64,000 bases of DNA from Saccharofermentans sp. (GTDB taxonomy: Bacteria > Bacillota > Clostridia > Saccharofermentanales > Saccharofermentanaceae): NCBI GenBank assembly GCA_024403795.1, contig JAKSRD010000004.1, positions 1 through 64,000 of the forward strand. Reading direction: 5' to 3'. Within the stretch, counting starts at the first letter, position 1, and every line of letters begins with the position of its first letter. Shown piece after piece: positions 32,891 to 41,407 of this stretch. The position numbers were made by a program, and so were the translations under genes. The notes beneath the pieces are model-generated. The model was not told the origin of the DNA, did not search any database, and worked only from the letters and a program-made list of their open reading frames with translations.

Positions 32891-34669
32891 TTATTTCTTT
32901 ACGTCGTTGAAGCCTTCTCTTGCTGCATATGTTGTGTGCAAGAGCTCATGAGCCTTATGTGAATTAGGCTCACCCAGGAACTTCTCATAGAGAGCGATAA
33001 CCTGGGGATTCTTGTGAGACTGACGAAGTGTCTGACGCTCATCCTCGGAATAGAGTGCCTGAGCTCTCTTCTCCTTGTATGTGTCGAGGATATCGTCTGC
33101 CTCATTAGGCATGAAGCAAGGACGAACATAAGGCTGACCACCACCGTTGATACAACCACCGGGGCAGCCCATGATCTCGATGAACTGATACTTTGACTTG
33201 CCCTCACGGATCTCGTCAAGAAGAACCTTAGCGCTCTTCATGCCGGATGCAATGGCAACATTAACAACAGTACCGTTGATGTCGAGTGAAGCCTCACGAA
33301 TACCTGCATCGTTACCACGAACTGCAGTGAACTCAACGGGCTCAGCTTCCTTACCTGTAAGCTTGAAGTAAACAGTTCTGAGAGCTGCTTCCATAACACC
33401 GCCCGTAACACCGAAGATTACGGCAGCACCGGTGTAATCACCCATGAGATCCTGATCCCAATCTTCATCAGGAAGACGGTTGAACATGATACCTGCGCGG
33501 CGGATCATCTTAGCGAGCTCACGTGTTGTGATAACAGCATCAACATCAGGAATTCCGTTAACCTGAAGCTGCTCTCTCTCCTTCTCGCCCTTCTTAGCAA
33601 CACAAGGCATTACGGATACTACGAAGATATCCTTAGGATCAATGCCGTTCTCCTGTGCCCAGTAAGACTTGATGAGAGCACCCTGCATCTCGTGAGGAGA
33701 CTTGCAGGAAGAAAGATGAGGGAGAAGATCGCCGTAGTTGTACTCAGCATAGTTGATCCATCCCGGTGAGCAGGAAGTGATCATAGGGAGAGCGCCGCCG
33801 TTCTGGAGACGGTTAAGAAGCTCTGTTCCTTCTTCCATGATCGTAACGTCTGCACCGAAGTTAACATCATATACTCTCTCGAAGCCGAGTCTGCGCATAG
33901 CAGCGATCATCTTGCCTGTGCAAGGTGTGCCGACAGGATTGTCGAACTCTTCACCGATAGCTGCACGAACTGCAGGAGCTGCCTGAATGATAACGTGCTT
34001 GCCTGCCTTGAAAGCTGCATCGATCTTGCCGATCTCTGACTTCTCCATCAAAGCGCCTGTAGGGCAAACATTTACGCACTGGCCGCACTGAATACAAGGT
34101 GAATCAACAAAGCTTCTGTTCTCAGCAGGAGAAACGAACGTGTTGAAACCACGATTCTCGAAGCCGAGGATTCCCATGCCGTGAGCATTGGAGCAACGTG
34201 CGATACAACGACCGCAGAGGATGCACTTAGATGTATCACGGATAAGTCCGGGAGCGAGAGTATCGATGTGTGTCTCGGAATGGATTCCGTTGAATGCATC
34301 TTCTCTTGCGCCTGTGAGCTGAGCTACGTGAAGGAGCTCGCACTGACCGTTCTTATCGCACTGCTGGCAGTTCTTATTGTGATTTGAGAGCATGAGCTCA
34401 ACGCTTCTGCGACGAGCTTCAACTGCTGCAGGTGAGGAGATCTTGATCTCCATACCCTCTGCTACCGGATAAACGCAGCTTGCAACAAGTCCTCTTGCGC
34501 CTGTTGCCTCAACGAGGCAAACACGGCAAGAACCCTGATTGCACTCACCATGATTGAATGCGCACAAAGAAGGGATCTCATAACCGCAAGCCTTAGCTGC
34601 TTCCAGGATAGTGAGGCCGGCTTCAACCTGATACGGTTGACCTTCAATCTTAATATTGACTAAACTCAT
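32891..34669 (-). CDS. hydA: [FeFe] hydrogenase catalytic subunit of a trimeric NAD-linked enzyme
   Basis: A 592-residue catalytic subunit that produces or uses H2. Residues 1-75 are a plant-type 2Fe-2S domain, about 80-118 the His/Cys 4Fe-4S segment (NKNCQQCDKNGQC), and about 140-215 two 4Fe-4S sites (CILCGRCIARCS, CIQCGQCVNVCP). The H-cluster domain has TSCSPGW, VMPCVAKK and MGCPGGCINGGGQP. The first motif has Ser where textbook hydrogenases have a second Cys (TSCCPGW); I believe this variant is common in NAD-coupled hydrogenases, but have not checked it. It lies last in a three-gene operon with hydB and hydC. Such trimers often bifurcate electrons between NADH and ferredoxin. Confidence 0.9.
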   Translation of the reverse strand: MSLVNIKIEGQPYQVEAGLTILEAAKACGYEIPSLCAFNHGECNQGSCRVCLVEATGARGLVASCVYPVAEGMEIKISSPAAVEARRRSVELMLSNHNKNCQQCDKNGQCELLHVAQLTGAREDAFNGIHSETHIDTLAPGLIRDTSKCILCGRCIARCSNAHGMGILGFENRGFNTFVSPAENRSFVDSPCIQCGQCVNVCPTGALMEKSEIGKIDAAFKAGKHVIIQAAPAVRAAIGEEFDNPVGTPCTGKMIAAMRRLGFERVYDVNFGADVTIMEEGTELLNRLQNGGALPMITSCSPGWINYAEYNYGDLLPHLSSCKSPHEMQGALIKSYWAQENGIDPKDIFVVSVMPCVAKKGEKEREQLQVNGIPDVDAVITTRELAKMIRRAGIMFNRLPDEDWDQDLMGDYTGAAVIFGVTGGVMEAALRTVYFKLTGKEAEPVEFTAVRGNDAGIREASLDINGTVVNVAIASGMKSAKVLLDEIREGKSKYQFIEIMGCPGGCINGGGQPYVRPCFMPNEADDILDTYKEKRAQALYSEDERQTLRQSHKNPQVIALYEKFLGEPNSHKAHELLHTTYAAREGFNDVKK

Positions 34670-34687
34670 TATTTTGCCTCCTAAACC

Positions 34688-36571
34688 TTAAACCTTCGAG
34701 ATTGCTTTGAACTTACATGTGCTGATGCACGCACCGCACTTAACGCACTTATCGGCATCGATAGCCATTGAAGCGAGCTTGTGTCCCTCAGCAATGTAAT
34801 CTGTACGATTGATTGCGTCAGCAGGGCATCCCTTAGCGCACATACCGCATCCGATACACTTATCTGCATCGATCGTGTACTGCATAAGGTTCTTGCAGAC
34901 ATGAGCAGGGCACTTCTTGTCAACGATGTGAGCAATATACTCATCACGGAAGTGAGCGAGTGTAGAGTTAACAGGGTTAGAAGCTGTCTGACCCAAAGCA
35001 CAGAGAGAGTTAGCCTTGATCGTCTTGCTCAATTCCTCGAGCTCGTCAAGATCCTTCATTGTGCCCTTACCCTCAGTAATTCTTGTGAGGATCTCGAGCA
35101 TTCTCTTTGTACCGATACGGCAAGGTGTGCACTTACCGCAAGACTCGTCGCAGATGAATTCAAGATAGAACTTAGCAACGTCAACCATGCAGTTGTCTTC
35201 GTCCATTACGATAGCTCCGCCGGAACCCATCATTGATCCCTTAGCAACGAGGTTATCGAAGTCGATAGGCTCGTCGAGGTACTCAGCTGTCAAGCATCCG
35301 CCTGAAGGTCCACCTGTCTGGATAGCCTTGAACTGCTTGCCTTCCGGAATTCCGCCGCCGATATCATAGATGAGCTCGCGGAGTGTTGTTCCCATAGGAA
35401 CCTCAACGAGACCAACGTTATTAACTTTTCCACCCAAAGCGAAAACCTTGGTTCCCTTGGACTTCTCTGTTCCTACAGAAGCGAAAGCAGCAGCGCCTTC
35501 TCTCAGGATATAAGGAACACAAGCAAGTGTCTCTACGTTATTAACGCATGTCGGCTTGCCCCAGAGACCCTTAACAGCCGGGAACGGCGGTCTCGGACGA
35601 GGCATACCACGCTTACCTTCGATAGAATTAAGGAGTGCTGTCTCCTCACCGCAAACGAAAGCACCTGCACCAAGACGGAGGTGGCAATCGAACGAGAAGT
35701 CTGTACCAAGGATGTTCTTTCCGAGGAGACCCTCTGCTCTTGCCTGCTCGATGGCAAGCTTAAGTCTGCTTACTGCGATAGGATACTCAGCACGTACATA
35801 GAAGTAACCTTCGGAAGCACCGAAAGCGTAACCTGCGATCATCATACCTTCGATTACTGCAAGAGGGTTACCCTCGAGGATGGAACGATCCATGAATGCA
35901 CCCGGGTCGCCCTCATCGCCGTTACATACAACGTACTTCTGATCTGCTTCTACGTTCAAAGCGAACTGCCACTTTCTGCCTGTGGGGAATCCGCCGCCGC
36001 CACGGCCACGAAGTCCGGAAGCCAAAACTTCATCGATAACTTCCTGCTGTGACATTGTGAGTGCACGGCGAAGGCCCTGGAAAGCGCCGCTGCCGATAGC
36101 CTCATTGATATCTTCAGGATTGATAACGCCGCAGCCGCTAAGAGCTACACGTCTCTGCTTCTTATAGAAGAGAATATCTTCCTGCTTTGTAACTTTCTCA
36201 TTTGTCTTAGGATCTACATAGAGGAGACGGTCAACGATCTCGCCGCCGGCAATATCCTTCTCAACGATCTCATCAACATCTTCGATCTTTACCATCTTGT
36301 AAAGAGTATCCTCAGGATAGATCTTTACGAAAGGTCCCTGTGAGCAGAAACCGAAGCAGCCAACCTGGTTAACAGTAGCCTTATCTTCGAGTCCCTTTTC
36401 CTTGAGGACTGCAACAAATCTCTCCATGATCTCCTTAGAGTGGTTGGAAAGGCATCCTGTACCACCGCAGAGAACGATGTGACGCTTACCGTCACCACCC
36501 TTGATCTTATCATCGAGGCTCTTGGAGAGAAGTTCAAACTTCTCGTTAAGGTCAGAAACTGTGCTTATCAT
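34688..36571 (-). CDS. hydB: NADH-binding flavoprotein subunit of the [FeFe] hydrogenase (NuoF-like)
   Basis: A 627-residue subunit that exchanges electrons with NADH through FMN. Residues about 30-110 are a thioredoxin-like 2Fe-2S domain (CGGTGC and QVGCFGFCSQGP). The NuoF core has GRGGGGFPTGRKW for FMN and NADH binding and GAGAFVCGEETALL, then the 4Fe-4S region ESCGKCTPCRIG. The C-terminus adds two ferredoxin sites, CIGCGMCAKGCP and CVKCGACISTC, which NuoF of complex I lacks but HydB/HndC carry. It lies 3 bases after hydC and 18 bases before hydA, a tight operon. Confidence 0.92.
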   Translation of the reverse strand: MISTVSDLNEKFELLSKSLDDKIKGGDGKRHIVLCGGTGCLSNHSKEIMERFVAVLKEKGLEDKATVNQVGCFGFCSQGPFVKIYPEDTLYKMVKIEDVDEIVEKDIAGGEIVDRLLYVDPKTNEKVTKQEDILFYKKQRRVALSGCGVINPEDINEAIGSGAFQGLRRALTMSQQEVIDEVLASGLRGRGGGGFPTGRKWQFALNVEADQKYVVCNGDEGDPGAFMDRSILEGNPLAVIEGMMIAGYAFGASEGYFYVRAEYPIAVSRLKLAIEQARAEGLLGKNILGTDFSFDCHLRLGAGAFVCGEETALLNSIEGKRGMPRPRPPFPAVKGLWGKPTCVNNVETLACVPYILREGAAAFASVGTEKSKGTKVFALGGKVNNVGLVEVPMGTTLRELIYDIGGGIPEGKQFKAIQTGGPSGGCLTAEYLDEPIDFDNLVAKGSMMGSGGAIVMDEDNCMVDVAKFYLEFICDESCGKCTPCRIGTKRMLEILTRITEGKGTMKDLDELEELSKTIKANSLCALGQTASNPVNSTLAHFRDEYIAHIVDKKCPAHVCKNLMQYTIDADKCIGCGMCAKGCPADAINRTDYIAEGHKLASMAIDADKCVKCGACISTCKFKAISKV

Positions 36572-36574
36572 ACC

Positions 36575-37057
36575 TTATGCCTCCTGCTCTTTTAATTCAT
36601 TAATAATAGTAGCAACCTGATCAACCTTTACCTTAGGGTAAACCTGACCGTTGATGCTTACTGCGGGAGCGATACCGCATGCGCCGATGCAACGAAGAGC
36701 ATCCAATGTGAACAAGCCGTCTTCAGTTGTCTCACCGGGCTTAATGCCGAGGAGCTCCTGGAACTTGTCGATAACGTTCTGAGCGCCCTTTACGTAGCAA
36801 GCTGTACCGAGACAGCAGCCGATAACGTACTTTCCCTTCGGAGTAAGAGAAAAGAATGAGTAGAATGTAACAACTCCATAGATTTCTGCAACCGAAATAC
36901 CTGTCTCCTTAGATACTACTTCCTGGACTTCCAACGGAATGTATCCGTACTCATTCTGAATGTCACTCAGGATCATCATCAACGGAGTCTTCTCGTCCTT
37001 ATGACGTGAACAGATCTCCTTGATCTGAGCGACAGCAGCTTCATGTAATTTAGCCAT
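36575..37057 (-). CDS. hydC: 2Fe-2S subunit of the [FeFe] hydrogenase (NuoE-like)
   Basis: A 160-residue thioredoxin-like 2Fe-2S protein that relays electrons from the NADH-binding subunit. An N-terminal helical bundle (about 1-75, including DIQNEYGYIPLEV and VVTFYSFF) is followed by the cluster ligands in CCLGTACYVKGA and CIGACGIAP. It is the first gene of the hydrogenase operon, with a strong AGGAGG 6 bases before the ATG. A 30-bp perfect palindrome lies 57 bases upstream. Confidence 0.9.
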   Translation of the reverse strand: MAKLHEAAVAQIKEICSRHKDEKTPLMMILSDIQNEYGYIPLEVQEVVSKETGISVAEIYGVVTFYSFFSLTPKGKYVIGCCLGTACYVKGAQNVIDKFQELLGIKPGETTEDGLFTLDALRCIGACGIAPAVSINGQVYPKVKVDQVATIINELKEQEA

Positions 37058-37113
37058 AAAAAACCTCCTGCCTCTTTTGGGAATATTCCAGACTTGACTA
37101 TTTTACTTTGCAA

Positions 37114-37143
37114 GGCGACAGTTAGTCTAGACTAACTGTCGCC
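37114..37143. promoter_or_regulatory. Perfect 30-bp palindrome upstream of the hydrogenase operon
   Basis: GGCGACAGTTAGTCT is followed directly by its exact reverse complement. On the plus strand CTTTTTAAC follows, but both flanking genes run on the minus strand, where TTGCAAAG follows and termination is not favoured. It could be an operator or leader hairpin of hydC, or a weak terminator for the EF-G-like gene. Confidence 0.5.
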
Positions 37144-37201
37144 CTTTTTAACTTAATATGTATTAAAAGTGTAAATTGTTTTAACGCTATTGGATTATGT
37201 A

Positions 37202-39277
37202 TCAGTCTTCCTCAACGTTACTTGCTGCTATGACCTTATCGGCAACTTCCGGAGGTGCAGCCTCATAGCGGGCATGTGACAAAGCGAACCAGCCTCTGCC
37301 CTGTGTCATTGACTTGAGATCTGTAGCATAATCGAGCATTTCAGCAGTCGGAACCTCAGCATTTACAACGGAACCGAGCTCATCTGCGTCGATGCCCATG
37401 ATGCGGCCGCGTCTCTTGTTAAGGTCTCCCATGATATCACCCTGCTTCTCTTCAGGGATATGGACTTCTACCGTGCTGATGGGTTCAAGGAGAACCGGGT
37501 TGGCAGCAGCCATGCCTGCCTTGAAGGCGAGGTTTGCAGCGATCTTGAATGCCATTTCCGAAGAGTCAACATCATGATAAGAACCATCTACCAAAGTAGC
37601 CTTGAGATTAACTACGGGATAGCCTGCGAGGATACCCTTCTTGACTGATTCCTGTAATCCCTTCTCTACTGCCGGGAAGAAGTTCTTCGGTACGGCACCG
37701 CCGAATACCTTCTCTTCGAATACGAGATCTTCCGTCTCTTGATTGGGTTCAAACTCGATCCAGACATCACCGTACTGGCCGTGACCGCCGGACTGCTTCT
37801 TGTGCTTACCCTGAACCTTAACCTTCTTACGGATGGCTTCACGATAAGGAACCTTAGGTTCGCTGAGTTCGCACTCAACGTTGTACTTGTTCTTAAGCTG
37901 GCTTACGAGAACCTTGAGCTGCATGTCGCCGATACCGGAAAGTACCATCTGCTTTGTCTCAGGGTTTGTCTCGACTGTAAAGCAATGATCTTCGTCACCG
38001 AGCTTTGTAAGACCTGAAATGATCTTATCTTCATCGCCCTTCTTGAGAGGAACAATGGACTTGGAAAGACAAGGCTGAGGGAACTTGATCTTAGGCATCT
38101 CGAGGATACGTGCACGATCGCAGATCGTATCGTTTGTATCTGTATTGGCAAGCTTGGAAGCTGCACCGATATCGCCTGCCGTGATGCAATCCGTGGTGAT
38201 CTGTTCCTTACCCTTAAGGAAGAACAGACCGCCGATCCTCTCGTCCTTGCCCTTTGTGGCATTGTAGACCGTAGAGTTGGCACGGAGAGTACCTGCATTA
38301 ACCTTGAAGATGCTGATCTTACCTACGAACGGGTCAGAGATGGTCTTGAAGCAGAAAGCTGCAAGAGGATCATCAATGGAGCAGGATACACTGAGCGTGC
38401 CGCCATCGGGAAGAGTAGCTTCCAAAGCGGGCTTCTTACCTGCCGGCGGAGTATCCTTGGAGATGCAGTTGAGGAGGAAGTCAACGCCCCAATTCATAAA
38501 AGCTGAACCGCAGTAGATCGGGTGAAGCTTACCTTCACGGAATCCGGCATGTACGCCGTGACGGAACTCATCTTCAGTGAACTTCTCGCCTGCGAAGAAC
38601 TTCTCCATGAGAGCATCGTCAGCTTCAGCGACGACCTCGTTAACCTTCTCCTGAAGTTCATCAACGCGCTCGTTATACTCTTCGGGAAGGGGATACTCAA
38701 CGAATTTGCCTGTAGCCGCATCTATAGAGAAAGCCTTACGGTTCATAACATCAACGATACCTGTCATCTTGCCGTCCTTCATGATGGGGAAAGAAAGCGG
38801 GATAACTGAGGGGCCGTAACGGTCCATCATACGCTGTGCTACTGCTTCGAAATCCGCATTGGGCTCGTCCATTCTGTTCATGAAGAACAGGAAAGGAACT
38901 TTCTTACCATTTAAAAGTCTGATCGCTTTCTCGGAACCTACGGACGTACCGCCCTTAGCCGAGATCATGATAACGCCGGAATCGGCAATCCTTATTCCAC
39001 TCATCTCTTCTCCAAGGAAATCGAAATCTCCGGGAGTGTCGATAATATTGATCTTACTACCCTTATATTCACAGCAGGCAACTGAAAGGCCTACTGACAT
39101 CTGTCTCTTGATCTCCTCAGGATCGTAATCAAGCGTTGTGTTACCGTCAACTATCCGGCCCTGACGATTGATTGCTTTGGTGTAATAGAGAATTGCCTCT
39201 GCTAATGTCGTCTTACCGGAACCTACATGTCCGAATAACGCGATGTTGCGAATCTTGTCTGCGGAATAATTTTCCAT
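37202..39277 (-). CDS. Elongation factor G-like GTPase (EF-G type 2)
   Basis: A 691-residue translational GTPase with full EF-G length and domain order. The P-loop reads GHVGSGKTT where standard EF-G has GHIDAGKTT, the DTPGDFDF switch II differs from the canonical DTPGHVDF (His replaced by Asp), and the guanine-specific motif is NRMD. These mark the second, non-canonical EF-G group (FusA2/TetM-related); a His-to-Asp change at switch II usually alters GTP hydrolysis. A second EF-G would be needed for normal growth and lies outside the window. Loss of the catalytic His suggests a role in recycling, ribosome protection or stress. Gene stands alone. Confidence 0.85.
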   Translation of the reverse strand: MENYSADKIRNIALFGHVGSGKTTLAEAILYYTKAINRQGRIVDGNTTLDYDPEEIKRQMSVGLSVACCEYKGSKINIIDTPGDFDFLGEEMSGIRIADSGVIMISAKGGTSVGSEKAIRLLNGKKVPFLFFMNRMDEPNADFEAVAQRMMDRYGPSVIPLSFPIMKDGKMTGIVDVMNRKAFSIDAATGKFVEYPLPEEYNERVDELQEKVNEVVAEADDALMEKFFAGEKFTEDEFRHGVHAGFREGKLHPIYCGSAFMNWGVDFLLNCISKDTPPAGKKPALEATLPDGGTLSVSCSIDDPLAAFCFKTISDPFVGKISIFKVNAGTLRANSTVYNATKGKDERIGGLFFLKGKEQITTDCITAGDIGAASKLANTDTNDTICDRARILEMPKIKFPQPCLSKSIVPLKKGDEDKIISGLTKLGDEDHCFTVETNPETKQMVLSGIGDMQLKVLVSQLKNKYNVECELSEPKVPYREAIRKKVKVQGKHKKQSGGHGQYGDVWIEFEPNQETEDLVFEEKVFGGAVPKNFFPAVEKGLQESVKKGILAGYPVVNLKATLVDGSYHDVDSSEMAFKIAANLAFKAGMAAANPVLLEPISTVEVHIPEEKQGDIMGDLNKRRGRIMGIDADELGSVVNAEVPTAEMLDYATDLKSMTQGRGWFALSHARYEAAPPEVADKVIAASNVEED

Positions 39278-39318
39278 CAGTCATTTCCTCCTTTGAAGTC
39301 AAAAATTAAACTTTTTTA

Positions 39319-39324
39319 ATTATA
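39319..39324 (-). promoter_or_regulatory. Possible -10 box of the EF-G-like gene
   Basis: A perfect TATAAT on the minus strand 42 bases before the start. No good -35 box is visible at the usual distance. A 10-bp inverted repeat lies further upstream at 39361. Confidence 0.35.
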
Positions 39325-39360
39325 GAGTATTTGGTATGCGAATTCCACAAAGAATTGTCT

Positions 39361-39398
39361 TTCTCGAAAACTTTTTTTGTGCATATCTTTTTCGAGAA
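39361..39398. repeat. 10-bp perfect inverted repeat between the EF-G-like and coiled-coil genes
   Basis: TTCTCGAAAA (39361-39370) and TTTTCGAGAA (39389-39398), 18-base loop. It could be a protein-binding site upstream of the EF-G-like promoter or a weak hairpin. Confidence 0.4.
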
Positions 39399-39416
39399 GC
39401 AAGTTCGCGAAAACCA

Positions 39417-39450
39417 ATGAAAAGGGGTGCCCGCATGCCGGACACCCCTG
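39417..39450 (-). terminator. Terminator of the zinc-ribbon/coiled-coil gene
   Basis: On the minus strand AGGGGTGTCCG pairs with CGGGCACCCCT (one wobble) around a 5-base loop, followed by a short T-run. It lies 23 bases after the stop. Confidence 0.65.
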
Positions 39451-39473
39451 AAATAACTGAATTAACGTTGCCG

Positions 39474-41174
39474 TTACTTGGCTGCTCTGCCGAAGATGAG
39501 GACCAATCTGTCTTCCTTGGAATTGAAAGGACTTGAAGACAGAGAAGACAAAGACGCTGTCTCTGAGCCGCCGCCCATGGAAGCCATGAGCTTTCCGCCG
39601 TCATCATCGATTATGGTGATCAGGTTCCATCCGTCGGAAGCCTTCTTCTTAAGGAGCTTCGAAAGGGCATCAACATTGACCTCTGCGGTCTTTGTATGCT
39701 CAATGGTCTCAACTGAATACTCCATCGGACCGGCACCGCCGCCTGCTCTGACTTTCTTCTCCAAATCTGCAATTGCATTATCAAGTGATGCAAGCTTCTT
39801 CTCAAGCTCAGCCTTTTCCATCTCAGTCTCCTTAATTGTTTTATTTAATTCTTCGATCGTGTCAAGCATCTCGCCCTTCTCGCTCTCGCTCAAGGCAGCC
39901 TGCTTAAGGAATACAGCCTGCTTCTCTGCGTTAAGAACGATCTCCTGAGCTCTTGCTTCGGCAAGTACGGTTGCATTCTCGGAATCCTTGATGATCGCCT
40001 TAGCTTCTTTGAGTTCTGACTGAAGGCCTTCGATCTGGTTCTGAACGTTCTCGGCCTCTTCCTTGAACTTCTTATACTCGTCTTCTGCCTTATTCTTCTT
40101 GTCGTCAGCCTCTTTCAGCTCATTTCTTGCCATTGCAAGGTTGTCGTCAAGCTCCTTCTTCTGCTGCTTGAGCACCTTCTCGGACTCAGCAACCTCAGCC
40201 TTGAGTTCGTTGCGCTTCTGAAGTGCTTCTTCAGCTTCGCTCATAACGACCTTAGCCTTCTCCGTCATCTCATCGAGTTCAGCCTGAGCCTGCTTGTTGC
40301 GCTCCTCGAGCTGAGCAATGATGTGATCTCTCTCAGCCTGAGCGTCGGCAATGAGCTTCTCTTTCTCGGCATTTGCCTTATCTCTGTCGCGCTCAGCATC
40401 ATTCTTCATCTTGAGAGCTTCAGCTGCCTGCTTCTCGGAGATCTTCTTGTTCTCCTCGATGAGTCTCTCTTTCTCTTTCTCGTAATCCTCGCCGAGCTTA
40501 ACGATCTTATCCTCGCAAGCCTTGATCTCTTTCTCCTTCTCGGCCTTGATCTTATCGGCGTTGTCCATCATCGCCTGAACTTCCTTGGCCTGAGCGATCA
40601 ACTCATCTCTCTGAGCCATGGCTGCGGCATATTCCTTCTCGACCTGTGCTGCAAGCTGTTCTGTCTGCTTCTGGGTCTCGTCGTATATCTTCTGCTGCTC
40701 CGCCTTTGCGGCAGCGATCATGTCATCGTGTTCCTTCTGAGACTTCTTCTTAGCCTCAACCATCATTCCGTCTGCTTCCTTACGAAGAGCATCTCTCTTA
40801 TCGCGTGCTTCGATTACTTCGTTACGGAGTGTCTCAGTTGTTGTCTCAAGCGCATCCTTCTCGTCGAGCTTCTTCTTCTCGTAGGCTGCAAACTCCTTAT
40901 CCATCTTGGTCTTGGCTGCATCGAACTCGGCCTGCAATGTCTCGTAATCGTGCTTGAGCTTATCCATAGCCTCGATGTAGCGCTTCTCTTCTTCGGAACG
41001 CTTTGCCTCAGCACGGGCTATATTCTCCTGCTGCTTCTTATCGAGGATTTTCTTGGCTTCAGCCGCAGCTTCATCATTATTGCCCTGGGAAGCCTTCTGG
41101 AAATCGTATTTACACATTGAGCAGCGAGCAACGTTATCACCCATCATTACGCCGCAAACCGGACATCTCTTCAT
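39474..41174 (-). CDS. Zinc-ribbon protein with very long coiled coil and DUF4177-like tail
   Basis: A 566-residue cytoplasmic protein. Residues 1-25 form a zinc ribbon (CPVCG near 4, CSMCK near 18). Residues about 35-470 are an almost unbroken coiled coil, rich in Glu, Lys and Ala, with no enzyme motif. The last 100 residues are a small alpha/beta domain: VDALSKLLKKKASDGWNLI resembles the DUF4177 core. The start at 41174 is chosen because AGGAG lies 10 bases before the ATG. Such a zinc head, rod and small end domain suits a scaffold or linker, but the function is unknown. It is divergent from the peptide transporter operon. Confidence 0.75.
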   Translation of the reverse strand: MKRCPVCGVMMGDNVARCSMCKYDFQKASQGNNDEAAAEAKKILDKKQQENIARAEAKRSEEEKRYIEAMDKLKHDYETLQAEFDAAKTKMDKEFAAYEKKKLDEKDALETTTETLRNEVIEARDKRDALRKEADGMMVEAKKKSQKEHDDMIAAAKAEQQKIYDETQKQTEQLAAQVEKEYAAAMAQRDELIAQAKEVQAMMDNADKIKAEKEKEIKACEDKIVKLGEDYEKEKERLIEENKKISEKQAAEALKMKNDAERDRDKANAEKEKLIADAQAERDHIIAQLEERNKQAQAELDEMTEKAKVVMSEAEEALQKRNELKAEVAESEKVLKQQKKELDDNLAMARNELKEADDKKNKAEDEYKKFKEEAENVQNQIEGLQSELKEAKAIIKDSENATVLAEARAQEIVLNAEKQAVFLKQAALSESEKGEMLDTIEELNKTIKETEMEKAELEKKLASLDNAIADLEKKVRAGGGAGPMEYSVETIEHTKTAEVNVDALSKLLKKKASDGWNLITIIDDDGGKLMASMGGGSETASLSSLSSSPFNSKEDRLVLIFGRAAK

Positions 41175-41407
41175 AAATCTGTTTCTCCTAGAACAAGCGC
41201 GCGAAAAGACGCGCACGGAAATAATAGGTCTATTATATACCAGGCCGAAAAGAAATATTAAGATTTGTTAAACCAATTTGTTTAAATTTTTAGTTAATTT
41301 TGAGGTAAGACCGATATTCAGCCGTCCGCTTTTTTGTGAGCGTTGCCGAGTATGACTGCATAAAAGCCGTCCATATAATAAATTAATGTTTTAATAGGAG
41401 GGGACTT

